Positions 1 to 12,769 of a DNA stretch of 64,000 nucleotides are shown here, one piece after another. The stretch's first letter is position 1; every line of letters begins with the position of its first letter. The DNA is taken from NCBI RefSeq assembly GCF_000499845.2, contig NC_023759.2, forward strand, positions 38,215,785 to 38,279,784, in the 5' to 3' direction. The notes beneath the pieces were generated by a model that ran no database searches, was not told the origin of the DNA, and saw nothing but the letters and a program-made list of their open reading frames with translations. The stretch is from Phaseolus vulgaris (taxonomy: Eukaryota; Streptophyta; Magnoliopsida; Fabales; Fabaceae). Made by a program: the position numbers and the translations under genes.

Positions 1-887
1 TCCAGTCTCCGGTCCACCATTTGTAAAGGAATTGCACACCTCCCAAGTGATTCCTCTTTGTTAGAGGCAACTCTGTCTTCCACACTCAAAATCAGAGGCT
101 CCTCGAATGGTTCAGCAGCCACAAACATCATATCTTCATTCCACATTGGATTGATAGTTCTGCTTTGAGAGATTCTAGTCCTCAAGGTCTGATTTCCCAG
201 AGTAGCCTTCACAAAAACTTCAGGGTATCTACCCTTGTCACTCGGCTGCAAGTCTTGAGCCTCTATCACATTAACCCTCAAATACCAAAGCTTAGGAGAC
301 AGATACACCTTTGATCTAATGTTGGCAAGAGCATCAGTCCCACTAACCGTTGCAGCATCCGAGTGCCATGCTTCGGGAAATGCTTCATCAGCTTGTGTAC
401 CCATCCAAACAGCCAGCATTAGCTCCCCCTTCGCCTTATCACCCTTCCTATCCTCCAATCTATACCACTGCGGGGCAAGAGGACTATCCGGTGGAACACG
501 CTTTGGGACCTCGTTGAGGTCGAACAAGACCCGACCGATGAAATCATCTCTCACAACATCCTTATCCTTCACAGTGACCTCCAGAATGGATGCCTGAATA
601 CGGTCTTTAGAGAAAGCAAAAACCTGGTTCCATTCAGGATTACTCTTCTTCTCGAAGTGCCGAGTGGTGCCTTTGTAGTTCCCCAACTTCACTTCAGTAT
701 AAGGGTCACAACTGCCAGTGACATCCTTTGCAGGCAAGTCCTTAGCCTTCACAACCCTCACATAGAGGTACTGCATTTGCTCAACAAGGTCATAAGTGCT
801 AGTAAGTTTATCACCAGAGACTTTTCCCCCACCAAGGTGGGGCTTGGTCTCCTTCAAAAGAAAATCTTCAGGTGGAGGCCTCTGCAT
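1..887 (-). CDS. FTIP3: FTIP/MCTP-type multiple C2-domain protein, 5' part (runs off the window)
   Basis: The minus strand is open from an ATG at 887-885 to the window edge, giving 295 complete codons and no intron. The protein begins MQRPPPEDFLLKETKPHLGG and carries a first C2 domain at about residues 35-150 (core VRVVKAKDLP, then SCDPYTEVKLGNYKGTT and the Asp-rich VKDKDVVRDDFIGR). A second C2 domain runs from about residue 200 to the edge (LWYLRVNVIEAQDL, RTINPMWNEDMMFV, LSVEDRV). An in-frame TGA lies four codons upstream, which fixes this start. The family is C2 proteins with a C-terminal phosphoribosyltransferase-C (two-TM) region, outside this window, sitting on ER-plasma-membrane contacts and plasmodesmata; some members traffic FT or STM. 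The coding region is normally uninterrupted, as here. FTIP3/MCTP3 versus FTIP4/MCTP4 cannot be settled from this half; FTIP3 is preferred because of the TBCCD1 neighbour. Family call firm, paralogue call tentative. Confidence 0.9.
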   Translation of the reverse strand, partial: MQRPPPEDFLLKETKPHLGGGKVSGDKLTSTYDLVEQMQYLYVRVVKAKDLPAKDVTGSCDPYTEVKLGNYKGTTRHFEKKSNPEWNQVFAFSKDRIQASILEVTVKDKDVVRDDFIGRVLFDLNEVPKRVPPDSPLAPQWYRLEDRKGDKAKGELMLAVWMGTQADEAFPEAWHSDAATVSGTDALANIRSKVYLSPKLWYLRVNVIEAQDLQPSDKGRYPEVFVKATLGNQTLRTRISQSRTINPMWNEDMMFVAAEPFEEPLILSVEDRVASNKEESLGRCAIPLQMVDRRL

Positions 888-1776
888 CTTCTGGCTTCAA
901 AGAACCAAAATACCCTTTTTCCAAATAATAAGGGAAGCTGTGGCACAACTATTTCAAATCTTCAATGTTCCACACTTCCACTCGTAGGAACAGTTGTGCT
1001 TTAAAAGAAATAAAAGCACAACGGTTCCGAGGAGCCTAAAAAACATAAACACGGTCAAATAGCCGTTACAAGCTAGCAAATCGAGTCACCTAAATATTTG
1101 GAAAACTTTAAAACACACAAACCACACAGTTTAAGAAAACTCAAAGATAATAATAATTAATGCATAAATAAACTGAGTTGCAAGCATAGATCTATGATAA
1201 CACCAAGAGTGTGTAAGCTTAAGATTGTATAGATCCGATTGTCTTCAACAAAAGCACAAAATCACGACACAAAAAAAAAAACAGTATTTTTTTAATCCAT
1301 AAAAAAAGGACACGAAAACAATCTGAACCTAGAATATCCCAGGTAGCTGCCGACAGAATGTACCATGAAATGAAGGATTTCCACTTCAAAGTTTCACACT
1401 TTCTGCATTCTAAGACACTCCTTCAACTACTTAATTTCCGCAAACAAACATCACCATCGGATTACTTTACTTCTCTAGTTTCAGTACTTTCTACACCACC
1501 CAACTCACCCACAGAAATTTTAACCAAAAAGAAAGAAAAAAAAAACACCTACACGGCTTATCGTACGCAGGTTTGTGCTCTTCCCATTCTAACAGATTTT
1601 CCCAGAACTTTTTTTACCAAAAACATTTTTTTACCGAATGGGTGCTTCAAATTCAGCAAAAGGAAAAAACCTTGAAAATTTTCAGTAGCACCCAACTCAT
1701 GAAGTAGAAAAAGAGAGAGAAATAAAGGAGGGGCTTTCTTTTAGGCTTAAGAAGTACAATGCTGAGATGTTGTTAC

Positions 1777-1950
1777 CTTGGAGAAAATGGGTTTCTTCTG
1801 AAATGAGGATGGTTTTTTTGGGGTTTCTTTTTGCTGATAAAGCATAAACAATGGAGGTGGAGTTTGTGAGATGGAAGAGATAAGAGTGAGGTATGAGGGA
1901 GAAGAGGAAAAGAGAAGAGAGGGTGTATGCTTTTTGGTTTTTGGTTTTTG
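1777..1950 (-). other. Probable 5'UTR exon and splice donor of the C2-domain gene
   Basis: On the minus strand a pyrimidine-rich stretch ends in a good donor, CCAAG|GTAACAAC, with the exon edge at 1777. That places a leader intron of roughly 0.8 kb before the ATG at 887. Possible acceptors on the minus strand are a pyrimidine tract ending in TTTTAAAG near 1000, a CCACAG near 920, or the CAG just before the start. I cannot choose among them. A leader intron directly upstream of an intronless coding region is common in this family. The 5' limit near 1950 is a guess. Confidence 0.4.
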
Positions 1951-2149
1951 GTTTTGCCTTTGTTGGTGGTGTGGGGCTAGGATCTAATGAATCTATGCAA
2001 AATATACAGAGAAGTTGCCCTCTTTGCTTTTTGCACAGTGCTGGCTGGACCTCTGTTGCTGTACAGGGTGGTGGAGTGGCGGTGGACCCGCCTCAAGCGT
2101 GTCAACAAGTTCGGTCAGTAATCACACGTGTGTCACATTCGTTTCCCAA

Positions 2150-5100
2150 GTAACTCCATCACAATTCACAGCATATTTCTTTATTTTTTATGCTATACTC
2201 TTCATTTTAAAAAAAATGTCATATTTCTTGAAAAATAATCCACGGACATAATTTAGATAATAATGTTTACAAATTTTTTAATATTCTTTATTCCTTTTAA
2301 TGTAACAATTATATAAAATAATTTTTTTTTATTTTTAAATATAAAAAATAATAAACTATTATTTTAAAATAGGAAAAGTAACACTTAAATATGCAAATTT
2401 GAATTTTTTATTATTATTTCAATCAACATAGCGGTTAGGATTGTTAAGCTAATCAAAATCGGCATGAATTCGAGTAGGGTTAACTTGAAAAAAAAATATA
2501 AGTGTAATTTTTTTATCCAATTATATAAATTAATATATTTATATTGCTTTATTATATTTATAATGTCATTTTTAAGTTTAATTAATATTTAGTGAAGCGA
2601 GTTTTTTTTATTTAAATAGGTCAGTCAAATTAATTCATTTTGATTGTACTATAATAATATAAAATAAGTTTGAAAAACAAAATATATTTAAAAGAATCAA
2701 ACACTTAATCTACCAAGTTGTGACAGATCGAGTTTATGATTCACAAAAAAAAAAAAAAACAAAGTTGAATTTACTCCTTTTTACTTTCAACAATAAATTA
2801 ATATGTGACCCAAGAATTAACACTTTTTAAGAATATTTAGGTTGCAAGATTGATTGAGTATTAATTTATTTCTTGTGGTCTAAATATCCTACATAATTTT
2901 AAGATCTTATATATATTTTTATATGATGCAAGGGTCTTATAAAGACATCATGTGATATACACTTTCAACATAAAAACATTTATTATTATGGACTACTTCT
3001 ATGAAGCAAAAGTTATTTTTTATGTAAAAAATAAATCGTTTATCTCTATAACTCAAAATATTATTATCTTAGATCTAGGGTGTTAAATTTACCATCATAC
3101 TAGAGGAGTTCAGTGTAGTAGTTTTATAAAACTTAGATCTTACACTTATGATAATGGGTACCTTCAAGATGAGAGTCACCATCAGTATTTCTATTTTTCT
3201 ATATATATAAAAATGTTAAAATACACTTTAACACATTTTTCTGAATTAAAATTCATTAAAAAATATAAAATCATGAGAAAAATTGCTAAATAAGAGATTT
3301 TTCTTATATATTTCAATTAATAAAAGATATGCCAAAAAAGTATCATAAAATATAATAGAGAATAGAGGTTGAATAAATAAAAAAATAGGAAGAGAGTTTG
3401 AAAAGTAATAAACAATTTTTAAAACAGTTAATATGTTGAAAGGATCAAAAGAAGTTACAATTTACAAAATAATATTTTAATTAATAAAAAACTGATCATT
3501 TAATTTTATCTATGCGGTTATTTTTCATTATAAACACTTGTTTATCTATTTTTATTTTATTTATAATTAAATAGTAACGACTCATTTGATACATAAAATT
3601 ATTTATTATTATATTTTTTAATTAAATAACACTTGTTCTACAAGGAAAAACTAATTAATATAAAGTGGTATTTGTGTGAAACTCCTGGAAGCTTACATAA
3701 GTTACATGAGTTACATAGACTTCTCTTTTTTAATATAGAAACCTAATTCATAATAATTTGATCTCATAACTTCCCTGTTTCATAATAAAGTTTATCTTTT
3801 TACTACTGGTTCCTCTTCTAGATGTGTTTAGAGTTCTCTTTAGGAAAAGAAAAAGAAAACGTAACCCTAATATTCGTTATTGTAAAATAAAATTAGGGAT
3901 AACAATGCAATTGGTCATCTAAGTCCGTTTTATGTTTTACCCACTCTATACTCTATGTAAACCCAATCAATATAAGAAATATATCTTCTAAAAATTAATA
4001 TAAAACAAAATTTAAAAATTTCTTTTGAATAAATTTAATTTTTTTATTTAGATGCATTATATAAATGTTCTCACAATATTATTTTCATGGTATATACATA
4101 ATAGGATGTAAGAAAAATTCTGAAATGTGAAATATGAATTAGCATAAAGAAAATTGGGGGTGTAGAAAAATATTTCAAGATTTTTAAATTATGTGCATCA
4201 TTGGATTAATCTGTTTACAATTATAGATTATACAGGACGAACTTAAACGGACCAGTGGTTTGGAATAGACAACTGATCCACAATTTTTTCAGTAGGCCGT
4301 GGACTAGCTCATATCTCCATGCTTTGTCATCCTAAATAAAATTATGATACCATATTAAAAAATAAATTTTAAATTTAATTTAATTTTATAAAATTAAATG
4401 ATAGAATAAAATTTACAATAAAATGTTTTTATTTAAATAATAATTAAGTAAAATTAAAAATATTCTTTGAAGATAAAAGTGAAAAAGTGAAAAAGATAAG
4501 GATGAAATTGAAGAGTCAGACTTTTGGAGTATTATTTATTGATGATGGTGGCAAATTTGGTAAGCTGTGCATTTCTACATTGACTGATAAAGCAAGCATG
4601 GCGTCTCTTGGGTGACCCAGTAATCATACTTCTTTTGAACCAACGATGGCGATTGAACCAATTGGGTGGGCAAGTTTGTTCACCATTTATACTGCATTAT
4701 TTCTGATTCGGATGGATTTTATTATTCTTTCAAAGCATAAAACTCAACACAATCTACTCAACTGCTCAAATTAGTCTTCAACATTTAATCAATTTAAATG
4801 GTAAACACAACAAATAATGCATATATGCTCACGCTGTAATTTACTTAACATTATTTTTTTAATATACACGCACGCGTGTTGAAAATTCGATATATTTGTA
4901 TAACTCACAAAACTATAAATAACTTGTAACAAAACCAAAATAAACTCCTCAAACTATTTAATAATACAAGTTCTACAAAATTATATATTTAATAAACAGC
5001 TTATAAAATTTACAAGCGCTTGATTTGATTTAAGCAGAAAATATACTACTATTATAACGGATTAAGAAGACCATGTATGAGGATTTAAGAAAATAAATTT

Positions 5101-8055
5101 GAAATGATTTCATTTAGAAAAATTAAGAATAATATGATTAAATTATAATATATTAAACTTTTTTAAAAAAAATAGTCACAATGAAAAAAATTATTTCGGC
5201 CAATATCAATAGATATAAAGAGACATTATCAATGTCTTTTCTTCTCCGTGTACAATATTTTACTAGAAACAAACATATTATTAATGTTATTGTCTATTAC
5301 AATAATCACATTATTTTAACCTCTCATACAAAATCAAAATTTGTTTATTGTTCAATACACTTCACACACAAATCAAAATTTGTTTATTATTCAATACAAA
5401 TCCTAATGATCCTAAATTTTTAGTGTTTAAAGTTTAAGATTCAAGATTTATGTATAGAAATGCTCGAAAGTTATTAAGTTTTTTTATAAGGTTTATACTT
5501 TAATTTAAGATTATACTATTTTAAAATATGAACTAGTTTTGAAATACATTTCAATTATCTAAAGCACTCAAATATTAAATTTACTTTCATTGACATATAA
5601 GAAATTCAATTCGTTTCTATACATAATTACCTGAATAAAGATGTTTCATACATTATTATCTTATCACTTAATTTATCATTCATAAAAAAAATTCTCCTCC
5701 ATTATAATTTCGACACCCACTTATCACTTACAATATCTTACTTTATTTTCTGCTTTATCCAAAAAAGTTTTGATTATTTCAACGCTAAGCGCTCCTCCAC
5801 AGTTCACTTATTAAACACAAAAACTTATGTCTCTCACACCATCCATTTTTCGTGTCACATCTTAAGAAATTCTAAAAAATGACATGAAAAAGAAAATAAA
5901 GACGATAACACTAAATTAATGAGACACATCCTCTCAAAAAGTAAATGTTTGTGTATCTAAATTGCTAATATGTTTTTAAACATTTTAATCACATGCTTCA
6001 AAATCTTCATTATTCTTAGGTTAGTCTCCACAAAAATCCCTAAATACATCCAAAAAAATAAAATATTTTTTAATTTAAAATATATGTTAAACTAGCTAGT
6101 TTAATAATATTCATCCTTATCTCTTCAAATTTACTCCGTATGAAGGTTACTTTAAATACAAAACTTAACTTAAAACTTCTTCACATAGTTTTGATTGTCC
6201 ACACCTTATGAAAAGATACACTAATGTGTAGTAAAGGTGAATTATTTTGCTACCTTTTTTTTTATATCCATTAAACCATAATTGTTATAATTATATTACT
6301 GTCTTCAAAACAAAATTAAATTCAAATTTGTTTTTATATTGTCTTAATTAATTGACATAATAGAATAAAATTATTTTAATTTATGAAATTATATGATTAT
6401 ATATGCAAAAATATTCAAGAGTTTTTAAAAGCACATCCTCTAAAGCACAATTTTTTTTGATTAAAATTTATTAAATACATAAAATTTGGCGGATTTTACA
6501 CTTTATTTTATGGATTTTTCTCATTATCTTGTTTTCAAATTAACTTTATTTAATAAAAAGAGTATTAAAGAATATATTTATAACACTCCCCAAAATATTT
6601 ACCCAGAGCAATTGCTTTAATTAAAATACTATTAAAATGATTGAACTGGAGAAAACTAATATACTTTTTTTTTTATAGTTTTTATACGGTTTTCTAACTA
6701 AAATACAAATAGCCTACATTGATTTTTAATATAAATCTTTACTATATAGTTTATTGGGGTAAAATTTTAATTTTCATAAGAAAATATATAAAAAAAACTT
6801 AATAATATTATATCTAAAAATTTTCCTAATGAACAAATACCAAAATATTTTTTTTAAGAAATATCACTTTAAAAAGCTAATTCAACTCACCATATGACAA
6901 TTTAATTGGTGTCTAATCTTCATTTCACTTAAAAAAATGATAGTATTTTGAGTTTGAGTCAACACTTACTTTGAGTTTTGGGTTACATTTTTATTCAGAT
7001 ATTGTCGATTATAGAGTACCAAATAAGTAACGATTTTCAACTAATTGGAGTGTGTACGAGAATGTCGATGCTAATTTAATTTTAGATTTCAAATTTGTTG
7101 TTGAATTTTTTTGTGTTGATTATCCTTCTATTGTGTCTTTAAAATATATTAAATTTTTTAATATATTTTAAAATATTAAAATCAGTATATGTTAAAGATA
7201 GAGTAGAAGAATAAAAAAAAAAGCAGAAAATCCACATTCTTAATTGGTCCTTTTATTTTTGGTTTTCGTTGAATAACAGCAAGCCACATTGAAAGTGGAG
7301 AAATTGAAATTGAATATGGCAACCGACACAAGCTTGTACAACATGGTTTGAATAAGATTGAACAGAAAGTGAAGTTATTTTATCCCATAATCATACGATG
7401 CAGTGAAAGTGATTTTTGCTCATTATTCCAAAGTTCAGAGATTGGATGTTGCTTACAGTTTCGTGTTTCTCATGTCTGTTATTAATCTTACGAGTGACCA
7501 TGGGATGAATTGTTTCCAAATTCTACAATGTGACTATTATATGTACCTATTTTTTAGGTGTATTATTAACATGTCTTCGTCGATTTGTCACTTCCAGTCC
7601 GGTTGCTATCAAAGGACTTTCAGAATCCATATTTGAAAATAGAGGTCCTTTTTACCAATGTGTTTCTCAACTTTTTATAACATTAAATGAACAATAATAT
7701 ATTGAAAGTTGTAGCAAAGAGGGACTATTGGTCATAGAAATAGTAAATTCTGCTTTAAAATAGCCTCTTCCCTAACTTAGCATTTCAAACCTCCTATCAT
7801 AGCATTTGCTTCATTCATCAAAGTTCAATAACTGAACACTAAATAATCTTTACACAACCCAAATCATCCAATCCAAATTTTATTCTTGCAAATGAATAAA
7901 GTGAAGGTCTTGATTCTCCTTCTTTTTTTTATTGATCTAGTTGGTACACTACAATATCTTCAGTCTTTGGTTGGTTAAGGTGAGGGTATTTCCAAAAGAT
8001 ACTTTGATGTCTAAGTTAGAGTTCAGTAGGTGAGAATAATAAATATTATTTAATA
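2150..8055. other. AT-rich intergenic DNA, no gene seen
   Basis: About 5.9 kb of strongly AT-rich sequence. The few ORFs (for example 5181-5423 and 7403-7636) are low in complexity or resemble nothing I know. One small direct repeat sits near 5333-5400, where a block containing AAATCAAAATTTGTTTATT occurs twice. I saw no TIR, LTR or coding homology. Confidence 0.6.
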
Positions 8056-8060
8056 TATAC

Positions 8061-8153
8061 TATATTGGTCGGTACCGATGAGGCAGTCTCAATAATCAAT
8101 TGCCCGAGTCAAATAATATATAACATAACGAATACAATAAATAACAGTTATCA
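8061..8153 (+). repeat. Truncated 5' LTR of the Tat-type element
   Basis: About 93 bp align without large gaps to the start of the 3' LTR at 12261 (shared blocks such as GAGTCAAATAA, ATATAACATAACGAATA and AATAACAGTTATC). After the last block the two copies diverge abruptly. The rest of this LTR, the primer-binding site and the leader have been lost by deletion. Confidence 0.85.
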
Positions 8154-8164
8154 CTAGGATCGAC

Positions 8165-8735
8165 GTCGACACGAAGAAAGGATGTCCCTTTTGAAAGAGC
8201 AAAATAAGTATCTGCAGCAACAACTTGATGGACAGGAACGGGAAGAATAATCCTAGGCACCACCAACCCTTCAAACCCATCAAACTCACCAAAGCTTAAA
8301 AAACAATCCTATCACGGACAACAAAGGGGATCCAAGAGGATACCCTTTCACAGATGAGATCATCGATACATCACTTCCTGCCAAGTGGAAAGGATTAACC
8401 ATCAAGCTCTACAATAGTTCCACCGACCCAGACGAACACTTGAACGTCTTTAAAGCGCAAATGACCTTATACACCACCAACAAGTCATTATGGTGTAAGG
8501 TCTTTCCTGCCTCTCTCCAAGAGGGATCGCTAGGTTGGTTCACCAGTCTCCCTCCCAACTCTGTGGGAAATGTCAAAGTCTTGGCGTCAAAATTCATCCA
8601 TGTCCCTTCTAAATGTAAAGCAAGAAAATGGGGAGTCCTTATGGGAATTCATGGACAGATTCAACAAAGTATGCATGGGTATAAGAAATTTGATGCTTGA
8701 AATAGCCATGCATCATCTTGTTGGAGCCATCTGAT
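8165..8735 (+). pseudogene. Retrotransposon gag fragment
   Basis: The plus-strand frame reads FTDEIIDTSLPAKWKGLTI, then STDPDEHLNVFKAQMTLYTT, CKVFPASLQEGSLGWFTSLP and a degraded tail. This is the retrotrans_gag domain of plant Ty3/gypsy elements; the PDEHL and CRVFPxSLxGxAxxWF signatures are clear. The N-terminus is lost with the 5' LTR deletion. Frame shifts and stops appear after about 8600. The reading runs into a deletion junction near 8735-8755, beyond which the sequence is the end of integrase. Confidence 0.8.
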
Positions 8736-8751
8736 TTGGCCGATTCACACC

Positions 8752-9234
8752 ACAATGGACCAACGAACTTCTCAATGTCTTATGGGCTTACCGATGCACA
8801 CTCCAGTCCACCACACAAGAAACCCCATATAGTCTGACCTATGGGACTGAAGCGATGATTCCTGTTGAAGTCGGAGAACTCTCTCTACGATGACAAACTC
8901 TGGATTTGGATTTGAATAAAGAAAGTTTGTTGACCGGCCTAAACCTTATCAACGAACTCAGAGAAAGGAGCAGAATAAGAGAAGAAGCGTGTAAGATAAG
9001 CGCGACGAGAAGGTATAATTCAAAGGTCAAGCCAAGAAACTTCCAAAAGGGAGACTTGGACTGGCGCATGCGCAACGACGCTCGGAAGGACGACGAAAAG
9101 TTCTCGAGCAACTGTGAAGGACCATTCCGCATTGCAGACACAATGGAAGGCGATGCTTATCATTTAGAATTTTTATCAGGAAGAAATGTACCAATAACAT
9201 GGAATGCCACGCATCTTAAATTTTATTACAGTTG
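8752..9234 (+). pseudogene. Integrase C-terminal fragment of the Tat-type element
   Basis: The plus frame reads WTNELLNVLWAYRCT, TTQETPYSLTYGTEAMIPVE, one stop at about 8892, then RRYNSKVKPRNFQKGDLDWR and GPFRIADTMEGDAYHLEFLS, ending in a natural-looking stop. These are the last part of the integrase catalytic domain and the C-terminal domain of plant Ty3/gypsy pol. The D-D-E catalytic core is absent. It sits directly after the gag fragment, so several kb of pol have been deleted between them. Confidence 0.85.
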
Positions 9235-10037
9235 ATAAAGTTTAATAAAATAGTGTAATCTTTCCTCGGTCGGTCGTTTTATCCCTAAGGAGGGTTTTCG
9301 ACTGATAAGATTTTAATGAGGCACTTTAAAATTCATATCTTTGTTTTATTATTTCTCCAACTAAACCTACCCTTCGTACGGTTAGAATAGACCCCATCGA
9401 ATCTATTAAGACCATGGACTCGACCTGTGTATTTACTCTTGTATAATCAAGTCATGAAAGATAACTCAACACGATATCCATCGTTTAAAACAATCAGAGC
9501 AATTACTAGAATTCATTTCTCGGTTGGGACGAACATCGTTTACACGATTTACTTAGGAGTTTTAACTCCAAGTGTACTTATCATCGCACACGACTAATAT
9601 TTATCGTTCATAACGATTGGAACCAATGCATTACGTAGAGTAATCAGAACAAGCATATATACACTGCTTAGTGTGGTCGAAATAAAACAAAAATATTGTA
9701 TCGCGTGACCAAAATGGTACAATTGTTCACTTTATTTTACCAATTAGTCAAGGTCAGAATCCTTACAACATATCTTCCAATTATCAAATACTAAAATCGT
9801 ACCACTCGGTCAGATTTTACTTGTGAATAAATATAATTCATACAGATCAAATTCCTAAAGGCTCAACATGACACTACTTTTGTGTAATTACTCGATTATG
9901 GCAGAGATTAAAAAATACATAAACATTAAGTTCACCAAGTTATGTAGTTTCGAAAGATCGAATGTTCACATAGATGCATAAAAAATATATACTTAAAATT
10001 GTTCAAAGCCCACATCCCAGGTCCAGAATAAAACCAC
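9235..10037. other. Non-coding interior of the Tat-type element
   Basis: About 0.8 kb between the integrase stop and the end of the antisense ORF. No coding similarity is visible. It probably serves as the 3' untranslated part of both ORFs. Confidence 0.5.
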
Positions 10038-11846
10038 TTAAAGTGGCTCTAGTATTTCTTCAAAGGATGGCTCCAATTCGGCTTGGGGAGTGATAACGTT
10101 CTCCCCACCTGCATCCTTCATGGGAGTATCGATATTCCCGCCGATTGGCACTAGCTTGCCATCGACCACATCCTTATCTAAGTCATAACGAGGGTCTTCA
10201 ACCGGTACCCCATGGTAAAAGGCCACTTGTCGAAGACTCTGGTGAAAAAAATCTTCACTAATACGCAACATGAATGCATGACACTTCTCCACCCCGGTCG
10301 AGAGTTCCTTCTCCCTTTCCTCAGCTTCGACTTTCTCCTTGGCAAGTTCAGCTTTCTCTGCCTCCATTGTCACCAACTCATCCTTTAAAGCTTGTTGAGC
10401 CTTCTCAGTTGCAACTGTCTTGACGTATTTTTTTCTTAAGAGCTTCCATCGCCTCTAAGGTTTTCTTAAGCGAATTAGCAAACTTGGTCAATTCATTATT
10501 CTGCTTGGTCACCACTGTAATAGTTCTTTCCAACTCTTCCCCAAGAGTTCAGCCGACCACCAGCGACCGACTCTGCAGCTCCACCCACTTTGCGACCAAG
10601 ATGTTGGTTAGAACAACCACCAAGACGCTTTCAAACTCCAGAGTCATCTCAATGTGAACGCCCGATGCCGCCTCCAACTAGGGGTTCGGCACGGACGACC
10701 ACCTAGTGGATGGTCCTGTTTCTGCACTAAGTCAGGACATTTTGGCAAGCCGACCTCATTTTTTGGCCACTGGAAGAGCAATGGCTTGCAGAGGCACTAC
10801 GTCGGCTGGGACAACCGGATTCCCCTTCCCGACCGCTTCAAAGCTATTGATCTTCCTATTGGCCACTTGGCGTCTCAAGTTGGCCATGAGGTCTCCCAAG
10901 GCTGGATCCATCTGAGTCATGATAGTTGCAAAACAAAAATGAATTAAATACCATCAACATGATGAATATGACCATATACACAAGAAATTTACATACCAGT
11001 AAAATTCGTCAACCTCTCGGACGACCCATACAAAGCTACCAACTCCCGGGTAGGAAACTTATATTGGAGATGTTCAAACACAACTAAAAATGCCTTATCC
11101 AGAGGTGACATCGACGACCACATGCAGGGGACAATTTGACTAGGATTTCGGGTCTAATGAAAAGGAAATTTTGTTTGACCCTCTGTGTTATAAAAATAGT
11201 CTCGACCATCAGGTTCCACAAATATTTTGAAGTACTTTTCTTTAAAAAATTTATAAAAGGTAGTAAACGCTGCAAACCGAACACTCCCCGAACGACTTGA
11301 TAAAGACAACCAACTAACTGGAGTACTCGGGCACGAATTGTAGTAAAACAAAATCAATTGAGGTGTTGGAATGATCCTAAATATATCACAAATTATTCTA
11401 AACACCAGAAGACACGCCCATGAATTGGGATGCAATTAAGTCAGCGCCATATTGAGGATTCGAAGAACCCCCGTAGTGAAATCATCAAAAGGAAGGGTTA
11501 TGTGTAAATCATGAAAAATGTATTATAGACAAAAAATAAATCATGGGGCGCATTTTCTCGCCCGTGACAAACTTGGTCAGAGTAACCACATATATCGGCC
11601 ATCAACGTATATGAGGGAGCATCAGATTTTATAAACGATACTTTGGATAGAAATTTATCCAAAATGTCAAAATCCCTAAAAGATGTGAGGATTTTCAACA
11701 CACGTGGATCGACCCACTCATAACTCGAACCTTCTAAGATTGAACGGTCTAAGTTACTAGTCTCTCTCGTACTGCCAGATGTAGTACGGGCAACCTCAAA
11801 AGACTCGATAGTAACCATATTATTCGAAGAATCGACAAAAGAAGAC
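10038..11846 (-). pseudogene. Antisense ORF (aORF) relic of the Tat-type element
   Basis: On the strand opposite gag and pol, conserved-looking protein segments follow in order. An N-terminal part starts MSSFVDSSNNMVTIESFEVA (from 11846). A middle part follows at about 11490-11000 (LHPNSWACLLVFRIICDIFR, YKFFKEKYFKIFVEPDGRDY, PLDKAFLVVFEHLQYKFPTR). A charged coiled-coil tail lies at 10376-10038 (MEAEKAELAKEKVEAEEREK). The segments are in different frames with stops between, so the gene is broken or, less likely, partly spliced. Its place between integrase and the 3' LTR matches the extra antisense ORFs reported in Tat/Retand elements; their function is unknown. A matching segment occurs at 57.4 kb in another relic. 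Confidence 0.7.
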
Positions 11847-12260
11847 ATTACTGACCTGAGAATACGACAACTAAAGAAGAAAACTGGTAGACTCGGCACT
11901 CAGAGCAAATAACACAAGTTCTATAGGCAATGACGAAAGTGTAAACTCTGTCACATTGAAATGATGCCCTATTTATAGGAAACCAAATAGAAGAGAGGTT
12001 ATTATGTCCCTCGTTTGGAGTCGTCAGATTTATTTTCATCCAACTGTTAATATCACTCGGTATACGAAACGATACAAAATCTCCACCGTCAAATTCATCT
12101 GATTAAAAAGTAAATATCAAAACGATGACTTTTTCCTAAAAAGCAAACATCATATCTCTGACAAGCATTAAATGCTTCCAGCGATCACATCTCGCCTCGG
12201 GAACTCCATCAGTTATCTTCGGCTCTTCAAAAATTAATCTCTTCGAGCCTGGGGGGCAAG

Positions 12261-12764
12261 TGTACCGGTCGGTACTAGACAAGTTAGTCTCAGTAACCGA
12301 CCGCCTGAGTCAAATAACATATAACATAACGAATATAAGAAATAACAGTTATCGCCAACATTAAATGAGTCAATGCACATCCCAAAATATCCGGGAAATA
12401 TCTCCAATATATAATGGATAAAACAGATTAAGTCGAATATACAGTTCCCTGAGATTAAGGAACTGCTACACTTTAGTTAGCAACTAATCTCCAACCCATT
12501 AAGGCCAAAAACCTACAAAGCAATAATATAAATAAAGCTCTTGAGAAAAGAGTAAGATACATTTTTTACATTCTACTATAATACATCTAAATCTCAGCAC
12601 TGACTTGAGTGTCAGAGTGCAATCGCAGGTACCCCCCCCCCCCCGACCGATTGAGCATCAGTATTGAAGGAAAGTGGTTTAAGGACATTTGGAAATCACC
12701 GACACGTCAACAATTCTATATCAAGCCACAAGTCCTATATGGGCCCTCAACCTATACAGGTACA
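12261..12764 (+). repeat. 3' LTR of the Tat-type element, 504 bp
   Basis: It begins TGTACCGGTCGG immediately after the polypurine tract GGGGGGCAAG (12251-12260) and ends GGTACA at 12764, followed by the TSD TATAC. A run of 13 cytosines lies at 12632-12644. ATAAATAAAGCTC at about 12530 is a possible polyadenylation region. The short ORF at 12609-12818 inside it is not a gene. Confidence 0.88.
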
Positions 12765-12769
12765 TATAC

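Larger units (their letters stand above)
8061..12764 (+). mobile_element. Ty3/gypsy LTR retrotransposon, Tat type, internally deleted, with TSD
   Basis: The element is bounded by LTR sequence at both ends and by the 5-bp direct repeat TATAC at 8056-8060 and 12765-12769. The 3' LTR begins TGTACC and ends GGTACA, a perfect 6-bp inverted terminus; the 5' LTR start is the same 12-mer with three transitions (TATATTGGTCGG against TGTACCGGTCGG). Inside are a gag piece, the end of integrase in the same orientation, and a decayed antisense ORF between pol and the 3' LTR. An antisense ORF in that position is a known trait of Tat-lineage elements. Protease, reverse transcriptase, RNase H and most of integrase are missing, so the element cannot move by itself. 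Boundaries are strong because TSD, LTR termini and polypurine tract all agree. Confidence 0.9.

Noticed and set aside
7403..7636. 77-codon ORF in the intergenic region
   Set aside because: No recognisable domain, no neighbours of related sequence, and a length expected by chance in this much sequence.
8839..9141. Minus-strand ORF of 100 codons
   Set aside because: It is the complement of the integrase C-terminal fragment, which has clear homology on the plus strand.
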